A stretch of 64,000 bases of DNA from Nocardia anaemiae NBRC 100462 (GTDB lineage Bacteria; Actinomycetota; Actinomycetes; Mycobacteriales; Mycobacteriaceae), in NCBI RefSeq assembly GCF_001612725.1, contig NZ_BDAZ01000004.1, positions 309,604 to 373,603 on the forward strand, written 5' to 3'. Of the stretch, positions 52,143-61,060 are shown one piece after another. The notes under the pieces are model-generated. The model was given only the letters and a program-made list of their open reading frames with translations, did no database searches and was not told the DNA's origin. The position numbers and the translations under genes are program-made. Position 1 is the stretch's first letter; the number at the start of each line of letters is the position of its first letter.

Positions 52143-55100
52143 ATGGACGAGCTCGACGAGGCCGCGACACAGCGCGACCTCCCCACCGGAATCGCGGCGG
52201 AACTAGCGGCGGCCGGATTCGGCGACGCGACCGAAATCGGCCGCGGCGGATTCGGCGTCGTGTACTGCTGCTACGAATACGCACTCGAACGCTACGTCGC
52301 GGTCAAAGTGCTCCGATCCGAGGTCAGCGGCGATGAGCGCGAGCAATTTCTCCGAGAACAGCGGGCATTAGGGCGGCTGTTCGGACATCCCCACATCCTG
52401 CAGGTGCTACAGGTCGACATCACCGCCACCGGCCGCCCGTATATCGTCATGCCGTTCTACGCCTGCGGCTCGCTGGAGAGCGTGCTGCGGGATTCGGGGC
52501 CGCTGCGCTGGTCGGATGTGCTTTCGATCGGCGTCAAGATGGCCGCGGCGCTGGCCGCCGCCCATGCGATCGGCATCGTGCATCGCGACGTGAAGCCGGG
52601 CAATATCCTGCTCACCGATTACGGCGAACCCCAGCTCGCCGACTTCGGCATCGCCCAATTCGGCGATGTCACCACGTCCTCCATGCGCACCGTGCAGGGC
52701 ACGCCCGCATTCACCGCACCCGAGGTGCTCACCGGTGCGACGCCAACGCCGATCTCGGATATCTACGGCCTGGGCGCTACCTTGCACTGCTTGCTGGCCG
52801 GGCGGGCCGCGTTCGCACGCCGCACCGGCGAACCGATACAAGTGCAATTGGCCCGCATCGCAACCGCCGCCGCACCCAGTCTGCGCGATCAGCACATCCC
52901 CACGGCGGTGTGCGCGGCCATCGAGGCGGCCATGGCGGCGAAGCCGGACGAACGACCCCGGTCGGCGATCGAGTTCGGGGAGTGGCTGCGCCGGGTCCAG
53001 CACGAAACGGGCCTGGCGGTGGACGCACTGGCATTGCCGCCTGCGGTCGTCGAATCCGGTTCGGCCGCATCGGTCCCCGTGACCTCGCATACCCCGGGTG
53101 CGGTGACACCGCCTCCACCGCCCAGCACGGCAACAAAATTCCGTCCGCCCGCCGCACCCCATACGATGATCGCCCGCACCCGGCTGCTCGGGTTGTTGCG
53201 TGACGGCGGCGACCGGCGCCTCACACTGATCCATGGACCGGCCGGATTCGGCAAGACCACCCTGGCTCTGCAATGGGCCACCGCGCTGGCGGCCGAGGAC
53301 GTCCCGGTGGCATGGCTTACCGCCGACCCCGACGACGACAATATCGTCTGGTTCCTCTCCCACCTGGTCGAGGCCATCCGCCGCGTCGCCGCGCCGCTGG
53401 CACGTGAACTCGGCACACTACTCGAGGAACGATCGTCCGACACCGCGAGATACGTGCTGTCCGCACTGATCGACAAAATCCACGCTGGTGGACAGACGAT
53501 GGTGCTCGTGATCGATGACTGGCACCGGGTACACGCCGAAACCACCTGTGCCGCATTGGATTATCTGCTCGAGCACGGTTGTCATCACCTGCGGTTGGTC
53601 ATCGCGAGCCGGAACAGGGCGTGTCTGCCGCTCAGTCGCATGCTGGTGCACGATGAACTGGTCGAGATCGATGTCGCGCAGCTGCGTTTCGATCCGCAGG
53701 AAGCCGGTGCTTTCCTGGCCGACTCCGGTGGGCTGTCGTTGTCCACCGACGAGGTGAACCGGCTACAGGAAACGACCGAAGGTTGGCCTGCCGCACTGCA
53801 ATTGGCTTCCCTGTCGTTGCGCGGCCATGATCATCCCGGCGCGTTCATCGACCAGCTCACCGGCCGCCACCGGGCACTGGCCGACTACCTCGCCGAGAAC
53901 GTGCTCGATTCACTCGAGCCGCCGCTGCTGGATTTCCTGCTTGCCACGGCGATCACGGAGCGAGTGTGCGCCGATCTCGCGGTTCGGCTGACGGACCGAT
54001 CCGACAGCCAGGAACTACTCGAAGAGATCGCCGACCGAAATCTGTTCCTACGCCGCCTCGACGAAGAGGACCAGTGGTTCCAATACCACCACCTGTTCGC
54101 CGACTACCTGCGGCGTCGCCTTGTCCGCCGTGATCCCGCGCGTCTGGCGCAACTGCACCGCCGGGCGGCCGAATGGTGCGATGAACACGAGATCGTCACC
54201 GCCGCAGTCGATCACGCACTGGCCGCCGACGATCCGAACTATGCGGCGGATCTGGTCGAACGACGGGCCATGGACCTGATCGAAGGCTCCCGCATGGCGA
54301 CGTTCCTCGGCTTGCTGACGAAACTGCCGCAACCCGTGGCGCAGATGCGACCGAGGCTGCAGATCTGCCGAGCCTGGGCAAACGTCGGACTGCAACGCTG
54401 GGAACAGGTTCGGCTGGCGTTGGACGATTTATACGCCGAACTGGATGCCGGTGCGGTTACCGGTACCGAGGCCACCAAACTGCGAGTCGAGGCGCAAACG
54501 ATCACCGGTGCGGCACAATTCGTCACCGACCGTTTCGATGGGTTGCCCGAGCTGCTGGCCCAACATCTCGAGGATGCCGACACACCGTTCGCCGCCACGA
54601 ATGCCGCGAATCTCGCGTCCATCGATGCACTCAACCGTTTCGACTTCGCCGAGGCCCGCCGCTGGCAGCAATGGGCAGCTCCGTATCACGATCGCAGCAA
54701 AGGCGCGTTCGGGGTGATGTACGGCAGGTGCGTCGCCGGGCTCGCGGCCCTCGAACAGCTCGACATCGCCGCCGCCGAAGAGCATTTCGATGCCGCCATC
54801 ACCCGCACCCGGCGCGGGCACTCGCAAACCTACGGTTCACGGATGTCCGGTGCCCTGCTCGGTTCCATCCGCTACGAGCAGAACCGCCTCGATGAAGCCG
54901 AACAACTACTCGATTCCAGCGCTGATCTCGGCCTTCACGGCGGCGCGGTCTGGTTCCTGCTCGCCAGCTTCGGCACCGGCGCACGCATCAAAGCGATCCG
55001 CGGCGACCTCGCCGCCGCCGAACAACGACTTACCCAGGGGGCTGAAATCGCGGAGCGCGAGTCACTGCCACGCTTGGCCGCCCGCATGGTCAACGAACGC

Positions 55101-55562
55101 ATCCGCCTCGGTCTGCCGATTCCACCCGAAACCCGCGACGCACTCGGGCAGCTGGCGCCATACCGCAAGCAGGACACAACGATTCACGCCGGTATCGCCG
55201 AACTCGAACAGGACTCCGCGATTCGGCTGCTATTGGCCGACCACTCGGCCGATCTAGCCTGCGACCGCGCCGAGCAGATGCTGCGTGTGATCGAAACCCA
55301 GCGTCGCCCAAGAGCATTCGTCCGCGCACAACTGTTGTGGGCGGGCAGCCTGTGGGCGGCCGGACGCCGGGGCGCCGCCACGGAGGCCGCGCTACCCGCA
55401 TTGATGCTGTGCGCTGAGCACGGCTTGGTGCGCACCGCAGCCGATGACGGGCCACACATTTCGGCGATCGCGACCGAAGCGCGCTACGACGGCGCACCGC
55501 AGATAATGCGATTCCTGGAACTACTCACGGCGGTAGCGGATACGTCGCCATCGGTCCGATGA
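52143..55562 (+). CDS. pknK: PknK-type Ser/Thr kinase fused to an ATPase-regulatory module
   Basis: 1139 residues. The kinase (about 1-290) has IGRGGFGVVY, VAVKVL, the catalytic HRDVKPGNILL and LADFGIA, all canonical. A proline-rich linker leads to a MalT/LuxR-like STAND ATPase with Walker A IHGPAGFGKTTLAL (near 365) and Walker B LVIDDWH. Helical TPR-like repeats fill the C-terminal half. There is no LuxR HTH at the end. Order and length match mycobacterial PknK (about 1110 residues), which links signalling to growth and transcription. The mycobacterial virS/mym neighbours are not seen here. Confidence 0.9.
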   Translation: MDELDEAATQRDLPTGIAAELAAAGFGDATEIGRGGFGVVYCCYEYALERYVAVKVLRSEVSGDEREQFLREQRALGRLFGHPHILQVLQVDITATGRPYIVMPFYACGSLESVLRDSGPLRWSDVLSIGVKMAAALAAAHAIGIVHRDVKPGNILLTDYGEPQLADFGIAQFGDVTTSSMRTVQGTPAFTAPEVLTGATPTPISDIYGLGATLHCLLAGRAAFARRTGEPIQVQLARIATAAAPSLRDQHIPTAVCAAIEAAMAAKPDERPRSAIEFGEWLRRVQHETGLAVDALALPPAVVESGSAASVPVTSHTPGAVTPPPPPSTATKFRPPAAPHTMIARTRLLGLLRDGGDRRLTLIHGPAGFGKTTLALQWATALAAEDVPVAWLTADPDDDNIVWFLSHLVEAIRRVAAPLARELGTLLEERSSDTARYVLSALIDKIHAGGQTMVLVIDDWHRVHAETTCAALDYLLEHGCHHLRLVIASRNRACLPLSRMLVHDELVEIDVAQLRFDPQEAGAFLADSGGLSLSTDEVNRLQETTEGWPAALQLASLSLRGHDHPGAFIDQLTGRHRALADYLAENVLDSLEPPLLDFLLATAITERVCADLAVRLTDRSDSQELLEEIADRNLFLRRLDEEDQWFQYHHLFADYLRRRLVRRDPARLAQLHRRAAEWCDEHEIVTAAVDHALAADDPNYAADLVERRAMDLIEGSRMATFLGLLTKLPQPVAQMRPRLQICRAWANVGLQRWEQVRLALDDLYAELDAGAVTGTEATKLRVEAQTITGAAQFVTDRFDGLPELLAQHLEDADTPFAATNAANLASIDALNRFDFAEARRWQQWAAPYHDRSKGAFGVMYGRCVAGLAALEQLDIAAAEEHFDAAITRTRRGHSQTYGSRMSGALLGSIRYEQNRLDEAEQLLDSSADLGLHGGAVWFLLASFGTGARIKAIRGDLAAAEQRLTQGAEIAERESLPRLAARMVNERIRLGLPIPPETRDALGQLAPYRKQDTTIHAGIAELEQDSAIRLLLADHSADLACDRAEQMLRVIETQRRPRAFVRAQLLWAGSLWAAGRRGAATEAALPALMLCAEHGLVRTAADDGPHISAIATEARYDGAPQIMRFLELLTAVADTSPSVR

Positions 55563-55792
55563 CATCCGCTCGGCGTCGAATCAGTCACGTCGAGGTGAAG
55601 AATCTGTTGGCCTCACCTACCGACGTTGGCCGAGGATCGGCGGCGTCGGCAACACCCGGCTGGCGCTGCGCGCGGCGGCGAACGCCCGACGCGATTCACC
55701 GAGGGGGTCCGGTTGACGGCTTGTCCGAACCAGCGGATTCTCGTCGCCACCGCGCATTGAACGATATGGCGGACATGATCGACAATGGTGGT

Positions 55793-56896
55793 ATGGCGAC
55801 GGTGCTGCTGGGCGGCGACGTCATGCTGGGTCGTGGGGTGGACCAGATTCTCCCGCACCCCGGTGATCCGACGCTGCACGAACGGTGCGTCGAGGATGCG
55901 CGGACGTATGCGGAGTTGGCGGAGCAGACAAGCGGTGAATTCGCTCGTCCGGTGGATTTCGGTCACCCATGGGGCGAGGTCCTGCCGATGCTTGCTCAGC
56001 TCGCCCCGCGAGTGCGGTTGATCAATCTGGAAACCGCGATCACCGCCGATGGCGTGTTCGCCTCCGGCAAGGGCATCCATTACCGCATGAACCCGGACAA
56101 TGTGCCGGTGTTGACCGCGATCGCGCCGGTCGTCTGCGCGCTGGCCAATAACCACATTCTCGATTTCGGTGTCGAAGGACTCACGGACACAGTGGAAACA
56201 CTCGATACCGCGAACATCCAGCGCGCGGGGGCAGGGGCGGATTTCGACCATGCTCGGGCACCCGCGATATCGGAACTCGACGACGGACGGCGGGTGGTGA
56301 TCGTCTCGGTCGGTGCCGGATCGAGTGGGGTCCCGCACCATTGGGCTGCCCGCCGCGATCGGCCGGGGTTGTGGTGGATCGGCGAATCGCCGAATATTCG
56401 CGCCGCCGAGGAAGTGGCGGCAGAAGCATTGGGGCACAAGCGCAATGGCGATATCGCGATCGTCTCCATCCATTGGGGACCCAACTGGGGCTACGGGGTG
56501 CCGCTGAGCGAAAGGCAATTCGCGCATCGATTGATCGATGCCGGAATCGACCTCGTGCACGGGCACTCCGCGCACCATCCCCGGCCGATCGAGATCTATC
56601 GGGGCAAACCGATTCTGTACGGGTGCGGTGACGTCATCGATGATTACGAGGGCATCCGCGGCTATGAGCGATACCGTCCGGAGCTTCGCTTGCTCTATCT
56701 GGTGTCCACCGATCCCGGCGCGATGGAGACGCGAATGATTCCGCTGCGGATCCGGCACATGCGCCTGCAATCGGCCGCGCGCGATGAATCTCGATGGCTG
56801 TGCGAGACGATCGAGCACATCAGTCGCGACTTCGGCACCAGGGTCGCACCGCGAGCCGACGGCCTGCCGGTGGTGTTCAAGACCGCACGACACTGA
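55793..56896 (+). CDS. CapA-family protein (metallophosphatase-like fold)
   Basis: 367 residues. The family opening VLLGGDVMLGRGVDQIL, the internal NLETAIT and CALANNHILDFGVEGL (NNH motif), and VHGHSAHHPRPIEIYRGKPI supply the His/Asp/Asn set expected for a dinuclear metal site. CapA was named for polyglutamate capsule synthesis, but here there are no capBC genes, so the role is open. The start is uncertain: an ATG at 55793 fits the domain, and 55766 and 55775 are alternatives. Its 3' end overlaps the next, convergent gene by 20 bp. Confidence 0.86.
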   Translation: MATVLLGGDVMLGRGVDQILPHPGDPTLHERCVEDARTYAELAEQTSGEFARPVDFGHPWGEVLPMLAQLAPRVRLINLETAITADGVFASGKGIHYRMNPDNVPVLTAIAPVVCALANNHILDFGVEGLTDTVETLDTANIQRAGAGADFDHARAPAISELDDGRRVVIVSVGAGSSGVPHHWAARRDRPGLWWIGESPNIRAAEEVAAEALGHKRNGDIAIVSIHWGPNWGYGVPLSERQFAHRLIDAGIDLVHGHSAHHPRPIEIYRGKPILYGCGDVIDDYEGIRGYERYRPELRLLYLVSTDPGAMETRMIPLRIRHMRLQSAARDESRWLCETIEHISRDFGTRVAPRADGLPVVFKTARH

Positions 56897-57548
56897 GGTG
56901 GCGGCGGAACCAGTCGCGCGCCAGATCCGCCACCTGCTCGAGCGCGCCGGGCTCCTCGAACAGGTGCGTCGCACCGGGGACGACATCGATCTCGCTCGGA
57001 CACGGCATCCGCAGCTGGGCCTCGCGATTGAGCTCGAGAACGTGCCGGTCGTTACCGCCGACAATGAGCAGCGTCGGCGCACGGACCTGGGCCAGCCGCG
57101 CACCGGCCAGGTCGGGACGGCCGCCACGGGAGACGATGGCCGCGATCTCGGCGCCGGGCTCGGTGGCCGCCCACAATGCGGCACCGGCACCGGTGCTCGC
57201 CCCGAAATATCCGGTCGGAAGCCCGCTCAGGATCGGCCGCGTGCGTAATCCGCGGGTCACCGCGACGAGACGCCCGGCGAGCAGCTCGATATCGAAAACC
57301 CGTGCGCGGTTGCCCTCTTCGGCCGCGGTCAGCAGATCGACGAGCATCGTCGCGAGCCCCGCGCGGTTCAGTACATCGGCGACCAGCCGATTCCGGGGAC
57401 TGTGCCGACCGCTGCCGCTGCCGTGCGCGAAGACGACCAGACCGGTGGCGTCCTGCGGGACGGCCAGTATCCCGGTCAGCCGGATGGACTCCGACGACAC
57501 GATGACTTCTTCTGTCCGCGTCAAGGGATCGGATGCGGAGGGCAGCAT
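56877..57548 (-). CDS. Alpha/beta-hydrolase, dienelactone-hydrolase-like
   Basis: 223 residues. VVFAHGSGSGRHSPRNR is the oxyanion region, YFGASTGAGAALWAA holds the nucleophile Ser, and VVPGATHLFEEPGALEQ the His. This is the small subgroup often fused to or next to phosphoribosyltransferase genes. AGGAGGT precedes the ATG at 57548. The substrate is unknown. Confidence 0.85.
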   Translation of the reverse strand: MLPSASDPLTRTEEVIVSSESIRLTGILAVPQDATGLVVFAHGSGSGRHSPRNRLVADVLNRAGLATMLVDLLTAAEEGNRARVFDIELLAGRLVAVTRGLRTRPILSGLPTGYFGASTGAGAALWAATEPGAEIAAIVSRGGRPDLAGARLAQVRAPTLLIVGGNDRHVLELNREAQLRMPCPSEIDVVPGATHLFEEPGALEQVADLARDWFRRHLSVVRS

Positions 57549-57603
57549 CGAACACCTCCTGTTATCCGGAGTACCCGCCCGGCCGGTCATGTGCAAGCGG
57601 CGG

Positions 57604-58320
57604 TCAGGCCGGGGCTCCGTCGAGCACTTCTACCCGGCCGGTATCGAGGTTGTAGTAGGCGCCGACGACTGACACAGCGCCGCGTTCGACCATCGGCGCG
57701 AGGTCGTTATTGCGCCGCAGATCTTGTGCGGTCAGCTCGATCTGGAGGTGGGTCATCTTCTCGACCGGGTCGTCGCCGGGGGAATCCATCCGCTCATATG
57801 CCGGGCGTAGCGCCTGCACGATCGACTGCAGATTGCCCGGCAGTGCGGTGTCCTCCTGCAAAGCCTTGTATGCCGCGGCCACCGCACCGCAGCGCTGGTG
57901 TCCGAGCACCATGATCAACGGGGTGCCGCTGGTCATCGGGCCGTACTCGACCGAGCCGGTCACGACGGGACCGACCGCGAGGCCGCCCGTGCGCATCACG
58001 AACAAATCGCCGAGCCCGGTGTCGAACACCAGCTCCGGCGGGACGCGGGAATCGATACACGCCAGTACGACGCCATACGGTTGCTGATTCCGGGCCAGCA
58101 GCTCGCGTCGATCCGGATCCCGGTCGGGGTGGTCCAGGTTGCCGTCGATCCAGCGCCGATTGCCTGCCATCAGCCTGTCGAAGGCCGCCTTCGCGGTCTG
58201 CGGCGGCGTTTGCGTCGTCGGGACCTGCTCGGATGACTGGTCGCCCGCACAACTCGCCAGCACCGCGGTCGTCGCGGTCAGGGTGCCGACCAGAACTGTT
58301 CGGCGATCGAGCACACCCAT
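57604..58320 (-). CDS. Beta-carbonic anhydrase with Tat-type lipoprotein signal
   Basis: 238 residues. Zinc ligands are Cys88 and Asp90 in ACIDSR and His141/Cys144 in GHQRCGAV, the normal beta-class set. The N-terminus MGVLDRRTVLVGTLTATTAV carries a twin Arg, followed by the lipobox LASC (Cys24), so the enzyme is probably exported folded and lipid-anchored. Most beta-carbonic anhydrases are cytoplasmic. It would interconvert CO2 and bicarbonate at the outer face of the membrane. It lies 55 bp upstream of the hydrolase gene on the same strand. Confidence 0.87.
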   Translation of the reverse strand: MGVLDRRTVLVGTLTATTAVLASCAGDQSSEQVPTTQTPPQTAKAAFDRLMAGNRRWIDGNLDHPDRDPDRRELLARNQQPYGVVLACIDSRVPPELVFDTGLGDLFVMRTGGLAVGPVVTGSVEYGPMTSGTPLIMVLGHQRCGAVAAAYKALQEDTALPGNLQSIVQALRPAYERMDSPGDDPVEKMTHLQIELTAQDLRRNNDLAPMVERGAVSVVGAYYNLDTGRVEVLDGAPA

Positions 58321-58708
58321 GTTGTCACCTCCGCGCTCGGTGGATCTGCATCGGTTACGAGACGACGAAACGGTGCTACAGCAATTGCTGCAAGTATGCG
58401 CGCGGCCGAAATCCGGGTTCCATCCGGCTACCGAGGCGCGCACAATGGAGACGCGGTCGACACCCTTGTGAACGACGGAATATCGGAGAGCCTCGCCGCT
58501 GAGATGGTCGCGAAGGAACGGGTCATGATTCGTTCCATTGCGACGGCATCACCGTCACGTTTCAGCGCACGACTGAGGTGATAGTGCGCGAACTCCTTGT
58601 CCAACAACCAATTCTGGCATTCGCATCGGAAACGGAGCGACGCGATCGCGACGCGACAGTGCTCGCTCTCGGTGAGCGGGACCAAATCGGGAAGGCAGGT
58701 CGACGAAT
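58321..58708. other. Divergent intergenic region before the sulfide-quinone-reductase-like gene
   Basis: About 390 bp. It carries the promoters of the carbonic anhydrase and the flavoprotein. A hairpin GGAACG/CGTTCC with a 10-base loop lies at about 58516-58537. Open frames on both strands lack ribosome binding sites and family resemblance. Confidence 0.4.
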
Positions 58709-59890
58709 ATGGCCTCCGAGAACGTTCGAACGCCGACGGTCCTGATCCTCGGAGCCGGGTTCGGCGGGCTGGAATTGACCGCCTGCCTGTCCGAGTCGCT
58801 GCCCGGCGAGGTGCGGGTGATACTCGTCGACCGCAACGACGGATTCACCTTTGGTTTCTCGAAACTGGAAATTCTATTCCGCGACCAACCCCCGGAATCT
58901 CTGCGGATCAGCTACCGCGACGTGGTCCGTCCCGGGGTCGAGTTCCGGCAGGAGCAGGTCACCTCGATCGACCCCCAGACCCGCCACGTCGTCACCGACC
59001 GTCGCGGCTACGATCCGGACTTTCTGATTGTCGCTCTGGGCGCCGATTACGATCCGGCCGCGACCCCCGGATTCGTCGAGGACGGTCACGAGTACTACTC
59101 GATCCAGGGAGCTTGTCGACTGCGCGATCGGCTGGCCCGGTTCGACGGTGGCACCATTCTCCTCGGGGTGTTGAGCGTGCCGTTCAAGTGCCCGCCCGCA
59201 CCCTACGAGGGCGCGATGCTGCTGCACGAGCTGCTGGCTCGCCGTGGCATCCGCGAGCGCACCAGCATGCACGTGCTGACCCCGATGGACTCACCGATCC
59301 CCGTCTCCGCGGACACCTCTGCCGCGCTGGTCGAGGCGCTCGCGCGACGTGGAATCGACTACTCTCCCGGACGGCGGGTCCATGCGCTCGATCCGGCGAA
59401 CCATGTCGCCCGAACCCACACCGGCGACCTCGCCTACGACCTGTTCATCGGCATTCCGACCCATTGCGTCCCACCCGTGGTCGAGGCATCCGGGCTCACC
59501 GTCGACGGTGGCGACGGCTGGATCCACGTCGACCCGCGAACCCTGGCCACCCCCTATCCGGGCATCTACGCCATCGGTGACTGCGCGGACGCGCCCGTTC
59601 CCCGAGCCGGGGTGTTCGCCGAGAACGCGGCCCGCACTGTCGCCGCGCACATTGCCGCACAACTGCACGGAACACCCCCGCCCGGAAAGTATCTCGGCCA
59701 GGGCTCCTGCTACATCGAATTCGGGCACGGACTGGTCGGAAAGGTCGACGCCGACTTCCTTTCCGGGCCGAAGCCGGTCGCACCGTTCGTTACGCCCTCG
59801 ACCGAATTGGCAACCGAGAAAGCCGAATTCGCCGCCGCGCGGATTCGGCGCTGGTTCACCGATCAGCGGACCGTGACGGGGACTTCCTGA
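58709..59890 (+). CDS. FAD-dependent oxidoreductase, sulfide:quinone-reductase-like
   Basis: 393 residues. The FAD motif VLILGAGFGGLELTACL is at the N-terminus and the second at YAIGDCADAPVPRAGVFAEN. Cys161 in PFKCPPAPYEGA lies where sulfide:quinone oxidoreductases have an active Cys. Such enzymes pass electrons from sulfide or related thiols to quinone; type II NADH dehydrogenases look similar but lack this Cys. GGAAGG is upstream of the ATG. The gene converges on the molybdoenzyme below, overlapping it by 28 bp. Confidence 0.82.
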   Translation: MASENVRTPTVLILGAGFGGLELTACLSESLPGEVRVILVDRNDGFTFGFSKLEILFRDQPPESLRISYRDVVRPGVEFRQEQVTSIDPQTRHVVTDRRGYDPDFLIVALGADYDPAATPGFVEDGHEYYSIQGACRLRDRLARFDGGTILLGVLSVPFKCPPAPYEGAMLLHELLARRGIRERTSMHVLTPMDSPIPVSADTSAALVEALARRGIDYSPGRRVHALDPANHVARTHTGDLAYDLFIGIPTHCVPPVVEASGLTVDGGDGWIHVDPRTLATPYPGIYAIGDCADAPVPRAGVFAENAARTVAAHIAAQLHGTPPPGKYLGQGSCYIEFGHGLVGKVDADFLSGPKPVAPFVTPSTELATEKAEFAAARIRRWFTDQRTVTGTS

Positions 59891-60927
59891 ATCAGATTGT
59901 TCCCCATGCCCTGGCGGTTCCAGAATTGCTCGGCCGGTTGCACATTCCCCTCTGCATCGGTGGCGCGGCAGCTCAGTAGGTACTCACCCGGTCCCGCCTG
60001 CCAGGTGTAACTCCAACTGCGCCAGGCGAATTCGGAGTCCCCACGCGCCAATTGGGCATCCCGCCAGACGCCGTCGACACCGACTTCCACCCGCACCACG
60101 GGCGAGGTTCCGCACCAGGCGCGACCGCGGAGCAGCACCGCACCGGCGTCGACCGTCCGTCGCCGACTCGGGTAATCGGGAATGCCAGGCGGAATCATCA
60201 ACGCACGCACCTTGATTCGCGACACTGGCACGCCCGGATCGTCGGCGTCGAGTTGGTAGTGATAGGCGCGAGCCTGTTGGAATCCAGTGAAGGGCCGGTC
60301 GACGACTTCGATATTCCGCAACCATTTCACGCTCGTCATGCCGTACCACCCTGGGACGAGCAGTCGCAGTGGAAAGCCGTGCTGTGGTGGGAGCGGTGCG
60401 CCGTTCATTTCGTAGACGAGCAGAATTTCGGGTCTGCGGCATTCGTCGATGCTCAGGGAACGTTGATAGTTGTGCTCCACATTGTCTTGGAATCCACGAT
60501 CGGCTCCGGTGAACACGACCTCGACCGCCTCGTCCCGGATACCGCAGTCGTCGAGAATCCCACTCAGTGTGGTTCCCGTCCACGCCGCCGTCCCGATCGC
60601 CTCGAGACCCCACGGCTGGCTGACATTGCGCGGATCCATCCGGGTGCGTCCGTTACCCGCGCATTCGAGGGTGACTGGAATCGTCGTCGCCGGTCGCGAT
60701 CTGATGTCGTCGAGCGACAGCTCCAGTCCACGCTCGACGTATCCGCTCACCCGCAGCCGCCACGACGCAGCGTCGATCTCCGGGATATCGAAATGAATCA
60801 GCAAGTAGTGCATGCCGATGGGCGTGATGTCGTAACGCATGCCTTCCAGTTGCATGCCGTGATTGCGCGTCGCCAGCGCGAGTTCGTCGAAGCGGACACC
60901 TTGGGCGCGCGAGACGAGTTCGGTCAT
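59863..60927 (-). CDS. Sulfite-oxidase-family molybdopterin enzyme
   Basis: 354 residues. The molybdenum ligand is Cys89 in TLECAGNGRTRM, and the fold's marker segments TAAWTGTTLSGILDDCGI and GFPLRLLVPGWYGMTSVKWL are present, with a C-terminal dimerisation domain (RGRAWCGTSPVVRVEVGVDG). No haem or signal peptide is seen. The family oxidises sulfite or reduces other oxo-anions and protein methionine sulfoxide. Next to a sulfide-oxidising-type flavoprotein, a role in sulfur oxidation is plausible. Confidence 0.9.
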   Translation of the reverse strand: MTELVSRAQGVRFDELALATRNHGMQLEGMRYDITPIGMHYLLIHFDIPEIDAASWRLRVSGYVERGLELSLDDIRSRPATTIPVTLECAGNGRTRMDPRNVSQPWGLEAIGTAAWTGTTLSGILDDCGIRDEAVEVVFTGADRGFQDNVEHNYQRSLSIDECRRPEILLVYEMNGAPLPPQHGFPLRLLVPGWYGMTSVKWLRNIEVVDRPFTGFQQARAYHYQLDADDPGVPVSRIKVRALMIPPGIPDYPSRRRTVDAGAVLLRGRAWCGTSPVVRVEVGVDGVWRDAQLARGDSEFAWRSWSYTWQAGPGEYLLSCRATDAEGNVQPAEQFWNRQGMGNNLIQEVPVTVR

Positions 60928-60997
60928 CGGCTCTCGGTGATTCTGATCGAGATGGAACAGGCTGTCGGGCCAGTATAGGACGGGCCCGAAGCAATAA

Positions 60998-61043
60998 CAG
61001 TCGGCCGACTCGGGGCTCGATACCGTCCCGAGTCGGCCGACTG
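60998..61043 (-). terminator. Terminator of the acyl-CoA carboxylase gene
   Basis: Perfect 17-bp arms CAGTCGGCCGACTCGGG and CCCGAGTCGGCCGACTG with a 12-base loop lie 17 bp past the stop. On the minus strand the stem is followed by TTATTGCTT, giving it the look of an intrinsic terminator. Confidence 0.85.
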
Positions 61044-61060
61044 TTTCAGCAAATCAGAGA

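Noticed and set aside
55613..57190. A 525-codon minus-strand frame opposite the CapA-like gene
   Set aside because: It is antisense to a gene with conserved metal-site motifs and partly to the true minus-strand hydrolase in another frame.
58428..58685. Minus-strand 85-codon frame in the carbonic anhydrase/flavoprotein gap
   Set aside because: No ribosome binding site or recognised domain, and it lies in a region needed for two divergent promoters.
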